A stretch of 64,000 bases of DNA, taken from JAKVCB01 sp965243695 (GTDB taxonomy: Bacteria; Planctomycetota; Planctomycetia; Pirellulales; Lacipirellulaceae). A program made the translations under genes and the position numbers. The stretch lies in contig CBDEWC010000014.1 of the NCBI GenBank assembly GCA_965243695.1, forward strand, positions 186,001 to 250,000, written 5' to 3'. The notes beneath the pieces are model-generated. The model had not been told where the DNA came from and made no database searches. It worked only from the letters and a program-made list of their open reading frames with translations. Positions 26,136-35,667 of the stretch are shown here, in pieces; the stretch's first letter is position 1, and every line of letters begins with the position of its first letter.

Positions 26136-27368
26136 GTGTTGCGAAAATGGCTTGACAAGGTGGAACCCCTCTTTCAGCAGGGAGGGCGGCTGTCCAAACT
26201 CTACCCGCTTTACGAAGCGACGGATACGTTCTTGTATACACCAACGAGCGTAACCCGTAACGCATCACACGTGCGGGATGGAATTGATTTAAAGCGGATG
26301 ATGGTGTTGGTTGTGATCGCACTGGGCCCCTGCTTCTTTATGGCATTTTACAATACCGGATACCAAGCGAATTTAGCAATCTCTCAAGGTGCATCACCCC
26401 TCGACTCGTGGCACGAGCGCGTCTTGATGGGGCTGGGGATTGGCCATGATTCCAAGAGTTTTCTCGACAATGTGATCCTGGGAGGATTGTGTTTCCTACC
26501 GGTTTATGCGGTTACCATCCTGGCGGGCGGGCTTTGGGAGGTTTTATTTGCGATCGTTCGAAAACACGAAATCAACGAAGGCTTTCTGGTCACCAGTGCT
26601 CTTTTTCCACTGACCCTTCCTCCAACCATTCCACTTTGGCAGGTGGCCTTGGGAATCAGTTTTGGCGTGGTTATTGGAAAAGAGATCTTTGGGGGAACAG
26701 GAAAGAACTTTCTCAATCCAGCCCTTACCGCACGCGCTTTTCTTTACTTTGCATATCCGGCCCAGATCACGGGGATTGCCGTCTGGACTGCGGCCAAGCG
26801 GCCCGATAGCACCAGCGGCGCGACACCGCTCGGCTTGATGGCCGATACCAAAGTCAGCGAGACCGTTCCTGCGATTGAAACGCTTGTTGGACACAGTTGG
26901 TGGGATTGCTTTCTCGGGTTTATTCCTGGCTCGATGGGCGAGACATCGGTGGTGGCCTGCCTGCTGGGCGCAGCTCTACTGCTGTTTGTTGGTATCGGTT
27001 CCTGGAGAATTATGCTGGGCGTGGTTTTGGGTGCCCTTGGGACATCCTCGCTATTTTGGCTCTGCAGTCACGGTTCCAGCAATGCCATGATGTACTTGCC
27101 GCCGTGGTGGCAACTGGTCATCGGAGGCTTTGCCTTTGGCACCGTTTTCATGGCAACTGACCCGGTATCGGCAGCAATGACCAACGCTGGGAAGTGGTGG
27201 TATGGCCTCCTGATTGGTTTGATGACCATTCTGATCCGCGTCATCAATCCAGCCTACCCAGAGGGAATTATGTTAGCCATCCTCTTTGGAAATGTAATGG
27301 CACCCTTGATCGACTATTTCGTAATTCAAATGAATGTCCGACGAAGGATGGTTCGTCATGAAGCGTGA
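26136..27368 (+). CDS. nqrB: Na+-NQR subunit B
   Basis: NqrB is the large membrane subunit that carries covalent FMN and riboflavin and forms part of the sodium path. The 410-residue product has many membrane helices (MMVLVVIALGPCFFMAFYN and others) and the FMN attachment motif SGATPLG with Thr230. The GTG start at 26136 has GGGGAGAG at good distance. It begins 20 bases after nqrA and overlaps nqrC by 11 bases. Confidence 0.95.
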   Translation: MLRKWLDKVEPLFQQGGRLSKLYPLYEATDTFLYTPTSVTRNASHVRDGIDLKRMMVLVVIALGPCFFMAFYNTGYQANLAISQGASPLDSWHERVLMGLGIGHDSKSFLDNVILGGLCFLPVYAVTILAGGLWEVLFAIVRKHEINEGFLVTSALFPLTLPPTIPLWQVALGISFGVVIGKEIFGGTGKNFLNPALTARAFLYFAYPAQITGIAVWTAAKRPDSTSGATPLGLMADTKVSETVPAIETLVGHSWWDCFLGFIPGSMGETSVVACLLGAALLLFVGIGSWRIMLGVVLGALGTSSLFWLCSHGSSNAMMYLPPWWQLVIGGFAFGTVFMATDPVSAAMTNAGKWWYGLLIGLMTILIRVINPAYPEGIMLAILFGNVMAPLIDYFVIQMNVRRRMVRHEA

Positions 27369-28170
27369 TAGCACAACGCAAATACTGTTGGTGGCAACGC
27401 TGCTTTGCGTTGTCTGTTCGGTTATCGTTGCCTCAACTACCGTTGGATTGCGGCGCTTCCAACTGGAAAACAAGCGGCTCGACCAGAAGAAAAATGTGCT
27501 GCTGGCAGCCGATCTTATTCAAGAAGGTGGGGTCGTTTCACAGAAATCCATCGACGAGTTGTTTTCTCAAAAGATTCATCGCGTTTTGATCGATTTGAAA
27601 ACAGGGCAAGCAGCCGATCCCGCCATGGTCGACCCTGAGACCTACGACCAACGGGCAGCTGCCACCGACCCGAACCAAAGTGAGCTGATTGAACCGGCCG
27701 TCGACCTGGGCCGGATCAAACGACGAGAAAAATTTGCTTTCGTTTACGAGATTCTGGATAGCGATGGTGCGGTCGATCAGCTTGTCTTACCGATTTACGG
27801 GAAGGGCCTTTGGTCAACACTCTATGGGTTCTTAGCGCTTGCAGCGGACGGCACCACGGTTCGAGGCATTACGTTTTACGAGCATGGTGAAACTGCCGGC
27901 CTGGGAGCGGAAGTCGACAACCCAAAGTGGAAAGCGATTTGGCCTGGCAAACAAGTCTTCGATGAGAGCGGTAACATTCGCCTGAAAGTTATCAAGGGAA
28001 ACGTTTCTCCTACGAGTCCGAACGTGAAATTTCAGGTCGATGGAATTTCGGGGGCAACGATCACGAGTAAAGGGGTTTCCCAACTGGTGCAGTATTGGCT
28101 CGGTCCCGATGGGTTTGGACCCTTCCTTAAGCATTTCCACCAGCAGCAGGATCAGCAAACCGATGCCTGA
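27358..28170 (+). CDS. nqrC: Na+-NQR subunit C
   Basis: NqrC carries a second covalent FMN on the periplasmic side. The 270-residue product has an N-terminal membrane helix (ILLVATLLCVVCSVIVAS) and the flavinylation motif SGATITSKG with Thr234. The ATG at 27358 lies inside the end of nqrB, an 11-base overlap. The segment HGETAGLGAEV is the usual family signature. ApbE encoded downstream would attach the FMN. Confidence 0.95.
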   Translation: MKRDSTTQILLVATLLCVVCSVIVASTTVGLRRFQLENKRLDQKKNVLLAADLIQEGGVVSQKSIDELFSQKIHRVLIDLKTGQAADPAMVDPETYDQRAAATDPNQSELIEPAVDLGRIKRREKFAFVYEILDSDGAVDQLVLPIYGKGLWSTLYGFLALAADGTTVRGITFYEHGETAGLGAEVDNPKWKAIWPGKQVFDESGNIRLKVIKGNVSPTSPNVKFQVDGISGATITSKGVSQLVQYWLGPDGFGPFLKHFHQQQDQQTDA

Positions 28171-28792
28171 GACGAAAGCCAAAGACGTACTACTTGATCC
28201 TATCTTCCGCAATAATCCCATTGCGCTCCAGGTGCTCGGGATCTGCTCGGCGCTTGCGGTAACAACGAAACTAGAAACCTCGGTTGCGATGGCGCTGTCG
28301 GTTATTTTTGTTCTCGGTTGTTCCAACGCTGCAGTGAGTTTGATTCGAAACTATATCCCGACCAACATCCGCATTATCGTGCAGATGACAATCATCGCCT
28401 CTTTGGTCATTGTTGTGGATCAAATACTCAAGGCTTTCGCCTTCGATGCCAGCAAGCAGATGTCGGTCTTCGTGGGGCTGATCATCACCAACTGCATTGT
28501 GATGGGGCGAGCAGAAGCTTTTGCAATGAAACACCCGCCGCTCATCAGTGCACTGGATGGTATCGGCAATGCGGTGGGGTACAGCGTTATTTTGCTTGTC
28601 GTCGGTTTTATTCGGGAACTGTTCGGCTCTGGCACAATTTGGGGATACTCCGTGTTTGCTCTCAGCAACGAAGGGGGCTGGTATGTCCCCAATGGACTTC
28701 TCCTCCTGCCACCAAGCGCATTTTTCATTATTGGTTTCTTTATTTGGGTCCTAAGAACCTTCAAGCCGGACCAAGTGGAACAGGAGGGTTAG
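28163..28792 (+). CDS. nqrD: Na+-NQR subunit D
   Basis: NqrD is a six-helix membrane subunit that, with NqrE, coordinates an intramembrane iron centre. The 209-residue product has the family segments LGICSALAVTTKLETS and IVMGRAEAFAMKHPP, including conserved cysteines in ALQVLGICSA and IITNCIVMGR. The start ATG overlaps the nqrC stop by eight bases (ATGCCTGA). Confidence 0.95.
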   Translation: MPETKAKDVLLDPIFRNNPIALQVLGICSALAVTTKLETSVAMALSVIFVLGCSNAAVSLIRNYIPTNIRIIVQMTIIASLVIVVDQILKAFAFDASKQMSVFVGLIITNCIVMGRAEAFAMKHPPLISALDGIGNAVGYSVILLVVGFIRELFGSGTIWGYSVFALSNEGGWYVPNGLLLLPPSAFFIIGFFIWVLRTFKPDQVEQEG

Positions 28793-28796
28793 CCAA

Positions 28797-29405
28797 GTGG
28801 ACGAACACCTGCAGATTTTTTTGGCGTCCATCTTTGCAGAGAATTTAGCGCTTGCTTTCTTCCTCGGCATGTGCACGTTTCTGGCCGTTTCCAAAACTGT
28901 GAAAACGGCCCTCGGCCTTGGTGTCGCAGTGATTGCCATCATGACAATCACGATTCCGGCCAACAACTTGATTTATCAGCATTTACTTAAGAAAGGGGCA
29001 CTCGCGTGGATCAATCCTTCCTGGAGTGATATCGATCTCACGTTTCTTTCCCTGATCAGTTTTATCGGGGTGATTGCCGCAATGGTTCAAATTCTGGAAA
29101 TGGCGCTCGACCGTTTTTTTCCTCCGCTCTACAACGCCTTGGGTATTTTTCTCCCTCTCATCACGGTTAATTGCGCCATTCTAGGAGGGTCCCTGTTTAT
29201 GCAGGAACGCGACTACGACTTCACGCAAAGTTGCGTGTTTGGATTTGGTTCGGGAGTAGGTTGGGCGCTGGCAATCGCAGCACTGGCAGGGATTCGTGAA
29301 AAAATGAAATACAGTGATGTCCCCGATGGTTTGAAGGGGCTGGGTATCACTTTTATAACCGTAGGCCTGATGGCTTTGGCGTTTATGTCGTTTGGAGGGA
29401 TGTAA
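28797..29405 (+). CDS. nqrE: Na+-NQR subunit E
   Basis: NqrE is the pseudo-symmetric partner of NqrD in the membrane. The 202-residue product has six predicted helices, starting FAENLALAFFLGMCTFLAVS, and the second cysteine-containing element LITVNCAILGGSLFM. The GTG at 28797 follows the nqrD stop by four bases. Family length is about 200 residues, so it is complete. Confidence 0.95.
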   Translation: MDEHLQIFLASIFAENLALAFFLGMCTFLAVSKTVKTALGLGVAVIAIMTITIPANNLIYQHLLKKGALAWINPSWSDIDLTFLSLISFIGVIAAMVQILEMALDRFFPPLYNALGIFLPLITVNCAILGGSLFMQERDYDFTQSCVFGFGSGVGWALAIAALAGIREKMKYSDVPDGLKGLGITFITVGLMALAFMSFGGM

Positions 29406-29410
29406 GGCAG

Positions 29411-30634
29411 ATGGTCGAGATTATTCTCGGAGTGTTGATGTTTACCTTGATTGTTCTGGCACTGGTTGTGCTGATCTTGGTAGCAAAGTCGCGCCTTGTC
29501 GCTACTGGAAACGTCGAAATTTTGGTCAACGATCAAAAAACGGTCGAGGTTCCGGCAGGTGGCAAATTACTAGCGGCGTTATCGGATGCCGGAATCTTTG
29601 TCTCCTCGGCATGCGGTGGCGGTGGAACGTGCGCCCAATGCCTGGTGAAAGTCGTCGAAGGTGGCGGAGAAATTCTGGCAACCGAGCGCTCCCATATCAA
29701 CAATCGGGAAGCACGGGAGGGTTGTCGACTTTCGTGCCAAGTGCCCGTCAAACAAAGTATGAAAGTCGAGGTTCCACCAGAGGCGTTTGAAACAAAGCGG
29801 TGGAACTGCAAAACGAGATCCAACGAGAACGTGGCAACCTTTATCAAGGAACTCGTTCTTGAGTTGCCTGCAGGCGAAGATGTGGACTTCAAGCCGGGTG
29901 GTTACATTCAGATTGAATGTCCACCCCACACGGTAGCGTACAAAGATTTTCTCGTGGACAAACAATATCACGAGGATTGGGACCAATACGATGTATGGCG
30001 TTATGTTTCCAACGTTGAGGGTCAGGTCGTACGTGCGTATTCGATGGCAAATTATCCAGGTGAACAGGGCGTGATCATGCTTAACGTCCGCGTTGCAACA
30101 CCTCCGCCCAGGGCCCCTGAAGGCACCCCGCCGGGACAGATGTCCTCGTACATTTTTTCTTTGGAACCAGGAGACGATGTTACCATTTCTGGGCCCTATG
30201 GTGAGTTCTTCATCAAAGATACGGATGCTGAGATGGTTTACATCGGCGGGGGTGCAGGAATGGCACCGTTGCGAAGTCATATCTTCGAGCTTTTCAAAGA
30301 ACGCAAAACCAATCGCAAGGTCTCCTATTGGTATGGAGGTCGTAGTAAACGGGAACTTTTTTACGTCGATCAGTTTGAAGACATTGCCAAAGAATTTTCC
30401 AATTTCACGTTCAATGTGGCTCTATCCGAACCGCTTGCCGAGGATCATTGGACCGGCTACGTCGGCTTCATTCATCAGGTCCTTTTGGATAATTACCTCC
30501 GAGATCATCCTGCACCTGAAGATATTGAGTATTATCTCTGCGGGCCTCCCATGATGAATCAAGCAGTCTTTCGACTGCTGGATGACCTGGGGGTCGAACC
30601 CGAGAACATCGCCTTTGACGATTTTGGCGGATAG
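29411..30634 (+). CDS. nqrF: Na+-NQR subunit F (NADH-oxidising)
   Basis: NqrF takes electrons from NADH through FAD and a 2Fe-2S centre. The 407-residue product has an N-terminal membrane helix (VLMFTLIVLALVVLILVA), the ferredoxin motif ACGGGGTCAQC with a fourth cysteine in GCRLSCQV, the FAD motif RAYSMANYP and the NADH motif GGGAGMAPLRSH. The C-terminal CGPPMMNQAV is typical. It begins five bases after nqrE. Confidence 0.96.
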   Translation: MVEIILGVLMFTLIVLALVVLILVAKSRLVATGNVEILVNDQKTVEVPAGGKLLAALSDAGIFVSSACGGGGTCAQCLVKVVEGGGEILATERSHINNREAREGCRLSCQVPVKQSMKVEVPPEAFETKRWNCKTRSNENVATFIKELVLELPAGEDVDFKPGGYIQIECPPHTVAYKDFLVDKQYHEDWDQYDVWRYVSNVEGQVVRAYSMANYPGEQGVIMLNVRVATPPPRAPEGTPPGQMSSYIFSLEPGDDVTISGPYGEFFIKDTDAEMVYIGGGAGMAPLRSHIFELFKERKTNRKVSYWYGGRSKRELFYVDQFEDIAKEFSNFTFNVALSEPLAEDHWTGYVGFIHQVLLDNYLRDHPAPEDIEYYLCGPPMMNQAVFRLLDDLGVEPENIAFDDFGG

Positions 30635-30660
30635 AATGAACTCAGTTGGCCATCCACTGA

Positions 30661-31818
30661 ATGTATCTGCGCGGGATTGACTTGAGATTGCCAGACGAAA
30701 AGAGAAGGCGCATCGCAGTGCGGCGGTGTCATTCAGGCAGGCTCAAGGCCCCAGCGTGGAAGGGTTGCCTGCTTATCGCAGCTTTTTTCCCTCTCGTCAG
30801 TTGTCACGACACACAGAATCCAAACGGGTTTTGGCAAAAGTCGGGCGAGGTACGCAGTTTGCGGTGGACCGGCCATACGATGGGGACCACCTATCATATC
30901 CAAGTCCACTTTCCCGATACCCAACGAACCGACGAACAGATTCAAAGTGCGCTCAAAAAGGAGGTGGAAATTTGCCTCGAGCAAATCAATCGATGCATGT
31001 CGACGTATGATCCAGAGTCTGAATTGTCTGCGTTTAACAGGATGCCACCCAATCAGTGGCATCCTGTATCGCCCTCAACAGCCTCAGTCGTCGCTGCGGC
31101 CCTCAGTTACCACAAGCAGACGAATGGGGCTTTAGACGTCACTGTCGGGCCTCTGATGCGATTATGGGGGTTTGGGGCCCAAGAATCGGATCCGCGATCG
31201 ACTTTGCCAACTACCGATCAGATCCGAGCCGTACGTGCCCGCGTCGGTTGCGAGTATCTGCAGGTGCGCCACCATTCTCATGCAGGACTGCGGAAGACCG
31301 TCGCAGGTGTCGAAATCGACCTTTCGGCACTTGCCAAGGGATATGCCGTGGATCAACTCGTCGTGTTGTTGAGAAAAGCGGGCGGGGCAGGGGGAGTCGT
31401 GGAAATCGGTGGAGAGATACGTACCTGGGGACGGCGCAAAGATGGTCAATGCTGGCGGATCGGCATCGAAAAGCCTTTAGCAGGTGAACGCACACTGGCT
31501 CACATTATCCGCTTGGAGGAAGCGGCATTGGCAACATCAGGCGATTATCGGAATTTTCGTTCTCTCGAAGGCAAGCAGCTTTGCCACCTCATCGATCCGC
31601 GCACCGGAACCCCCTTGCCTGCGCGAGAGATGTCGGTTTCCGTCTGCGCAAAAACATGCATGGAGTCAGACGCGCTTGCGACGGCTTTGTTTCTGATGGG
31701 CAAGGAAAAGGGGCTTGCCTGGAGCGAATCCCGCGGAGTGGCCGCAATGTTTTTAACCGTCGAAAATGGTAAACTGACTGAAAAGTATTCTTCTCACTTT
31801 GAGGCCTATCTGCGGTGA
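30661..31818 (+). CDS. apbE: FAD:protein FMN transferase (lipoprotein)
   Basis: ApbE transfers FMN from FAD to threonine in the SGAT motifs of NqrB and NqrC. The 385-residue product has a lipoprotein-type signal (CLLIAAFFPLVSC) near residue 45, then TGHTMGTTYHIQ, the segment LSALAKGYAVDQLV, and the metal-binding LIDPRTGTPLP. Its place directly after nqrF matches its job. The N-terminus has about 30 extra residues before the signal, so an internal start is possible. Confidence 0.93.
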   Translation: MYLRGIDLRLPDEKRRRIAVRRCHSGRLKAPAWKGCLLIAAFFPLVSCHDTQNPNGFWQKSGEVRSLRWTGHTMGTTYHIQVHFPDTQRTDEQIQSALKKEVEICLEQINRCMSTYDPESELSAFNRMPPNQWHPVSPSTASVVAAALSYHKQTNGALDVTVGPLMRLWGFGAQESDPRSTLPTTDQIRAVRARVGCEYLQVRHHSHAGLRKTVAGVEIDLSALAKGYAVDQLVVLLRKAGGAGGVVEIGGEIRTWGRRKDGQCWRIGIEKPLAGERTLAHIIRLEEAALATSGDYRNFRSLEGKQLCHLIDPRTGTPLPAREMSVSVCAKTCMESDALATALFLMGKEKGLAWSESRGVAAMFLTVENGKLTEKYSSHFEAYLR

Positions 31819-31833
31819 AACGTGGGGGATCAG

Positions 31834-32079
31834 ATGATGACCACAATTATTTTCCTGTCAGCAATCGTGTTTGCGTTGGCTCTTGCGGGAATGGCCATTG
31901 GGATCATCTTAAGCAATCGGCGTTTGAAGGGCAGTTGCGGGGGGATCGCTGGTCACCAGGATGGCGAAGGTAATCTCGCTTGCGAAATATGTACGGACCC
32001 TTCTCCAGAGTGCACTGGCGATCCAAACTCGCAATCGATCGGTCGGGACGAAACGCAGGCTGATCAAATTACGGGGTAA
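31834..32079 (+). CDS. nqrM: NqrM, Na+-NQR maturation factor
   Basis: NqrM (formerly DUF539) is needed for assembly of the NqrD/NqrE iron centre. The 81-residue product has one membrane helix (IFLSAIVFALALAGMAIGII), then KGSCGG, CEIC and a further cysteine. The GGGGGA ribosome binding site fits the ATG at 31834 or 31837. It is the last gene of the operon and is convergent with the FAAL gene. Confidence 0.9.
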   Translation: MMTTIIFLSAIVFALALAGMAIGIILSNRRLKGSCGGIAGHQDGEGNLACEICTDPSPECTGDPNSQSIGRDETQADQITG

Positions 32080-32150
32080 GAACGACGCATGCCGACTTGC
32101 ACAGCTACCAGCAAGAAGCGGATCTCCCGTTTCGAAGTTCAGTCGATCCT

Positions 32151-34499
32151 TCAGTGATCTCCATTAGCCAGGAGTTGGGCAGCTTCTTCGTCAGAGAGAC
32201 TCTCTACTTCCGCAAGTAGTTGGCTCAACGTATCGTCGTCGGATGATTTTTGCTCGGAGGCTGCTGAGGCGGCCAGGTTGTCGGAGCTGCTTGGCTGCTG
32301 GTTGGCTGTGGGCGTCGCACCGGTTGCCTGCTCAGCCAAATAACGGGCAAGGGCTGCGGGCGTGGGGTAGTTCCACGCAACCACGGGCGTAACGGGTACA
32401 CCAAACTGGCTTTCAAGTTCCTCGCTAAGTTCAACAGCTGCCAGCGAATCGACGCCGAATTCCGCAAACGGTCGGTTACGATCAACGTCTGTCGGATCGA
32501 GCCCAACCCGCTCGACCAACCATTCGAGTAACCACGTTTCGGTGTATTCGGCTGCCCGGTCGAGAGAAACACCCGTGAAATCGTGTTGCTTTGGCGGTTC
32601 GCCAGGAGTTTCTGACCCTGCTTTTTCAGACGATTGGTGTTCTTTGGCCGCATCATTTTTTGACCATGTGATCCCTGTACCATTCAGATTCACGTGAACA
32701 CGACCATTGGCCTGTTCTTTGAGCGACGTCCCCACTCCCTGGTCATCGCTCGATTTTTTTGGGGCTCGGTTGGTCCATTGTTGAACAATTTTGAGCTGTC
32801 CACCCAGGTACTGCTCTCGGCATAAATTGCGCTGCACTTTTCCACTGGATGTAATTGGCAACGAGATCTGTCGAATTAGGATAATGGCGTAGGGATCCAA
32901 CTCGTGATGGGTCACAATCGCCGATCGGATCTGGGAAATGACCTTTTTCCAATCTTTACCTCGTGCCTGCCGATCGACCTGATGTACGACGACAAGTCGC
33001 TCGTCGCCTTCGACCGCAACACCAAACGCGGCGCCAAGTAAGATCGCCGGATGAACCGCCTCGACCGTTTGCTCAATATCCTGGGGATAATGGTTGCGAC
33101 CACGGATGATAATCACATCTTTGGCTCGGCCAGTCACAAAGAGTTCGTCATTGCGAACAAAACCTAAATCACCCGTTTGCAGGAAATCGCCATCCCGACC
33201 GCTGACCTTCCGGCCAAACACTTCTCTCGTTAGTTCTGGACGATTCCAATATCCCTGGGCAACCGATGGTCCTTGTAGCAAGATTTCACCGATCTGAGAC
33301 TCTCGGACGGGAACCCCACTCTCGGTATCGACGACAACCAGTTCATGGTCCAACACGGCAGGACCACAACCGACTAACTCCTGTACCTGTTCAGCTGGCT
33401 CGCCATTTGCCAATTCAACGCGATGGACTGCAATCGCTTGCCGATTGAACTTCGCAACGGTCGGCTTTTCATCGAACTTTGGCCCGGTGGCAAGCAGCGT
33501 CGACTCGGCCAACCCATAGCAAGGGTAGAGCGATTCGGGCTGGAACCCATGTGGTGCAAAAGTCTCCGTAAATTGCACGATTGTCTCGGCACGAATTGGC
33601 TCAGCACCACAAAATGCAAGTCGCCAGAGACTGAGATCGAGACTTGCACGCTCTTCGGCAGTCGTGCGTGAAACACAAAGTTGGTAGGCGAAATTGGGCG
33701 CTCCACTGATGGTAGCCTGGTACTGGTCGATAGCCCGAAGCCAGCGAATTGGTCGCTGCAAGAAAGAGGTAGGTGACATCAAGACACTTCTGCCACCGAC
33801 ATACAGCGGGGTCAAAATTCCACCGATCAGCCCCATGTCGTGATAGGCTGGCAACCAAAAGACGCCCGTTTGAGATACGTGATCCGATTCCACCTCACCA
33901 ATCCCAAACGCCTGACGTATCGCCGAAAGGTTGCTCAAGAGATTCCCATGCGAAACCATCACGCCCTTGGGATCGCTAGTCGAACCGGATGTGTATTGTA
34001 AAAAGGCAAGATCGGTTTCCTCGACATTGGGCGCGTTCCAATGACAGGCCATCTCCGAATCAATCGTATCGGTCGCAATCCAATCGAGGTGCCCTACCTC
34101 CGGATCCACTTGTTGAATGTCAATCGTCTCGAACGTTTGCGTGGTGGTGAGCACAAGGTGTGCTCCGCAATCAGCCGCTATGCGATTCATTCTCGGCAGG
34201 GGTCGACGCCGCTTGGGGTAGGTTGCAGGTACCGCAACTACACCAGCATACAAACAACCAAAGAAAGCAGATATAAATTCAATGCCAGCCGGAAAGACCA
34301 ACAGCACCCGATCCCCACGACCGGCCCGCTGCTGCAACTCGGCAGCGATCGCGCGGGCCCGCCGATCCAACTGTGTGTAGGTGACGGCAACCTCGTCGCC
34401 TTGATCATCCAAAAACACACAAGCAGTTGCATCTTGTCGTTCGACAGCCTGGTGGACCAATAAATCCACCATCGTATTAACTTGCAAATCGCAGCGCAT
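32151..34499 (-). CDS. Fatty acyl-AMP ligase fused to acyl carrier protein (FAAL-ACP)
   Basis: The 782-residue protein has an adenylate-forming domain of about 580 residues. Motifs include LQYTSGSTSDPKGVMVSHGN near 170, the FAAL-type CYGLAESTL, and LQTGDLGF followed by RNHYPQDIE. A linker rich in Lys, Ser and Asn follows, then an acyl carrier domain with the phosphopantetheine serine in FGVDSLAAVEL (Ser685). FAALs activate fatty acids as acyl-AMP and pass them to a carrier thiol instead of CoA, typically to prime a PKS or NRPS. The large PKS is 7 kb away on the same strand. The ATG at 34499 is chosen; another lies at 34472. Confidence 0.92.
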   Translation of the reverse strand: MRCDLQVNTMVDLLVHQAVERQDATACVFLDDQGDEVAVTYTQLDRRARAIAAELQQRAGRGDRVLLVFPAGIEFISAFFGCLYAGVVAVPATYPKRRRPLPRMNRIAADCGAHLVLTTTQTFETIDIQQVDPEVGHLDWIATDTIDSEMACHWNAPNVEETDLAFLQYTSGSTSDPKGVMVSHGNLLSNLSAIRQAFGIGEVESDHVSQTGVFWLPAYHDMGLIGGILTPLYVGGRSVLMSPTSFLQRPIRWLRAIDQYQATISGAPNFAYQLCVSRTTAEERASLDLSLWRLAFCGAEPIRAETIVQFTETFAPHGFQPESLYPCYGLAESTLLATGPKFDEKPTVAKFNRQAIAVHRVELANGEPAEQVQELVGCGPAVLDHELVVVDTESGVPVRESQIGEILLQGPSVAQGYWNRPELTREVFGRKVSGRDGDFLQTGDLGFVRNDELFVTGRAKDVIIIRGRNHYPQDIEQTVEAVHPAILLGAAFGVAVEGDERLVVVHQVDRQARGKDWKKVISQIRSAIVTHHELDPYAIILIRQISLPITSSGKVQRNLCREQYLGGQLKIVQQWTNRAPKKSSDDQGVGTSLKEQANGRVHVNLNGTGITWSKNDAAKEHQSSEKAGSETPGEPPKQHDFTGVSLDRAAEYTETWLLEWLVERVGLDPTDVDRNRPFAEFGVDSLAAVELSEELESQFGVPVTPVVAWNYPTPAALARYLAEQATGATPTANQQPSSSDNLAASAASEQKSSDDDTLSQLLAEVESLSDEEAAQLLANGDH

Positions 34500-34898
34500 A
34501 ATCAATTGGGGACTTTGGAGAGTCCTAAGTTTATGATAGTAACCCGCACGTCACCGGCAGGAGACAACGAACGTTTATTGCTGATCAATAGCTAACCTGG
34601 CGGGTCCAATGCGTTAGCAAAACGGGCAAAGGCGGGGGATCGTCGATGAAGGAACTCGCGGAATGTTAATCATCCTTCACACCCGCAACAGAGCCACCTC
34701 ACTCTTCGAAAATCAGCCCTGAACAGCACTTCGAAAGTGAGCTATTCTAGGGATTCTGAGTAGCCTGCGAAAGCCCCGGCCTGTTTTTCAGCCTATTCTC
34801 CACACCACGACCAAAAAGGCCAAGCCACCTGGCCCCCCATCCATGCGCCCAAATAATATCCTAACACCCTATTCACAAGCAACTTACAACTAGCACTC
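34500..34898. other. Divergent promoter region between FAAL and thioesterase genes
   Basis: About 400 bases without coding sequence separate two divergently transcribed cluster genes, so both promoters should lie here. No convincing -10/-35 pair or operator was identified by eye. Confidence 0.45.
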
Positions 34899-35663
34899 AT
34901 GACACCAAACGGATTCATACCTGACGAGAATCTGCCTGAAACGGAACTGGTTTTGTTTTGCCTGCCCCACGCCGGAGGCGGCACATCCGCATTTCATCGT
35001 TTACGGTCCTTGGTTCCCTCCTGGCTTCGCCTTGTGCCCATTTGTCTTCCTGGCCGCGAGGCCCGCTTCTCCGAACCGGCTTACACGGAATTGGGCCCTC
35101 TGGTCACAGATCTTGGCGACGCCATCAGACCCCATCTACCTCGAACCTACGCCTTCCTGGGGCATAGCATGGGTGCGCTGGTGTTTTTTGAGTTGATGCG
35201 GGAATTCCGCCGCCAAAACCTTCCGCTGCCTTGTTTATTTATTGTTGCCGCTGCCCGCGCACCCCATTTAGTGCCAAAGCTGGAACCCCTTCACCATTTA
35301 CCCGACCTGCAATTCCTGACAGCGCTTCATGATCGCTACGGGGGCATTCCCGAGAAGGTTCGCGACAACCGCGAGCTGGTGACTTCAATCGCACCAACTT
35401 TGCGGGCCGATTTTCAGGTTCTCGAAACCTACCAGTACCGGCAAGCTGCCCCTTTGGAAGTTGACCTGTTAGCCTTGGGGGGTCGCGAGGACCAGGCGAT
35501 AATGGTCCCTGAGCTTGAGACATGGCAGCAACACATCACGGGTTGTTTTTCGCTTCAGCTACTGCCTGGTGGGCATCTGTTTTTAACCGACTCCAGCAGC
35601 AACACACCAAAGTCGGCTATGCACACCATTGTCGATTACCTTCGTCCTTTTGCCGGCAAGTAA
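34899..35663 (+). CDS. Type II thioesterase
   Basis: The 254-residue alpha/beta hydrolase starts with LFCLPHAGGGTSAFHRL, has the nucleophile GHSMGA with Ser90, an acidic residue in GGREDQAI and histidine in PGGHLFL. This is the pattern of standalone editing thioesterases (RifR/TEII) that remove wrong or stalled acyl groups from carrier proteins. Its neighbour is the Sfp-type transferase five bases downstream, which fits service functions for the PKS and FAAL-ACP. Confidence 0.92.
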   Translation: MTPNGFIPDENLPETELVLFCLPHAGGGTSAFHRLRSLVPSWLRLVPICLPGREARFSEPAYTELGPLVTDLGDAIRPHLPRTYAFLGHSMGALVFFELMREFRRQNLPLPCLFIVAAARAPHLVPKLEPLHHLPDLQFLTALHDRYGGIPEKVRDNRELVTSIAPTLRADFQVLETYQYRQAAPLEVDLLALGGREDQAIMVPELETWQQHITGCFSLQLLPGGHLFLTDSSSNTPKSAMHTIVDYLRPFAGK

Positions 35664-35667
35664 AACC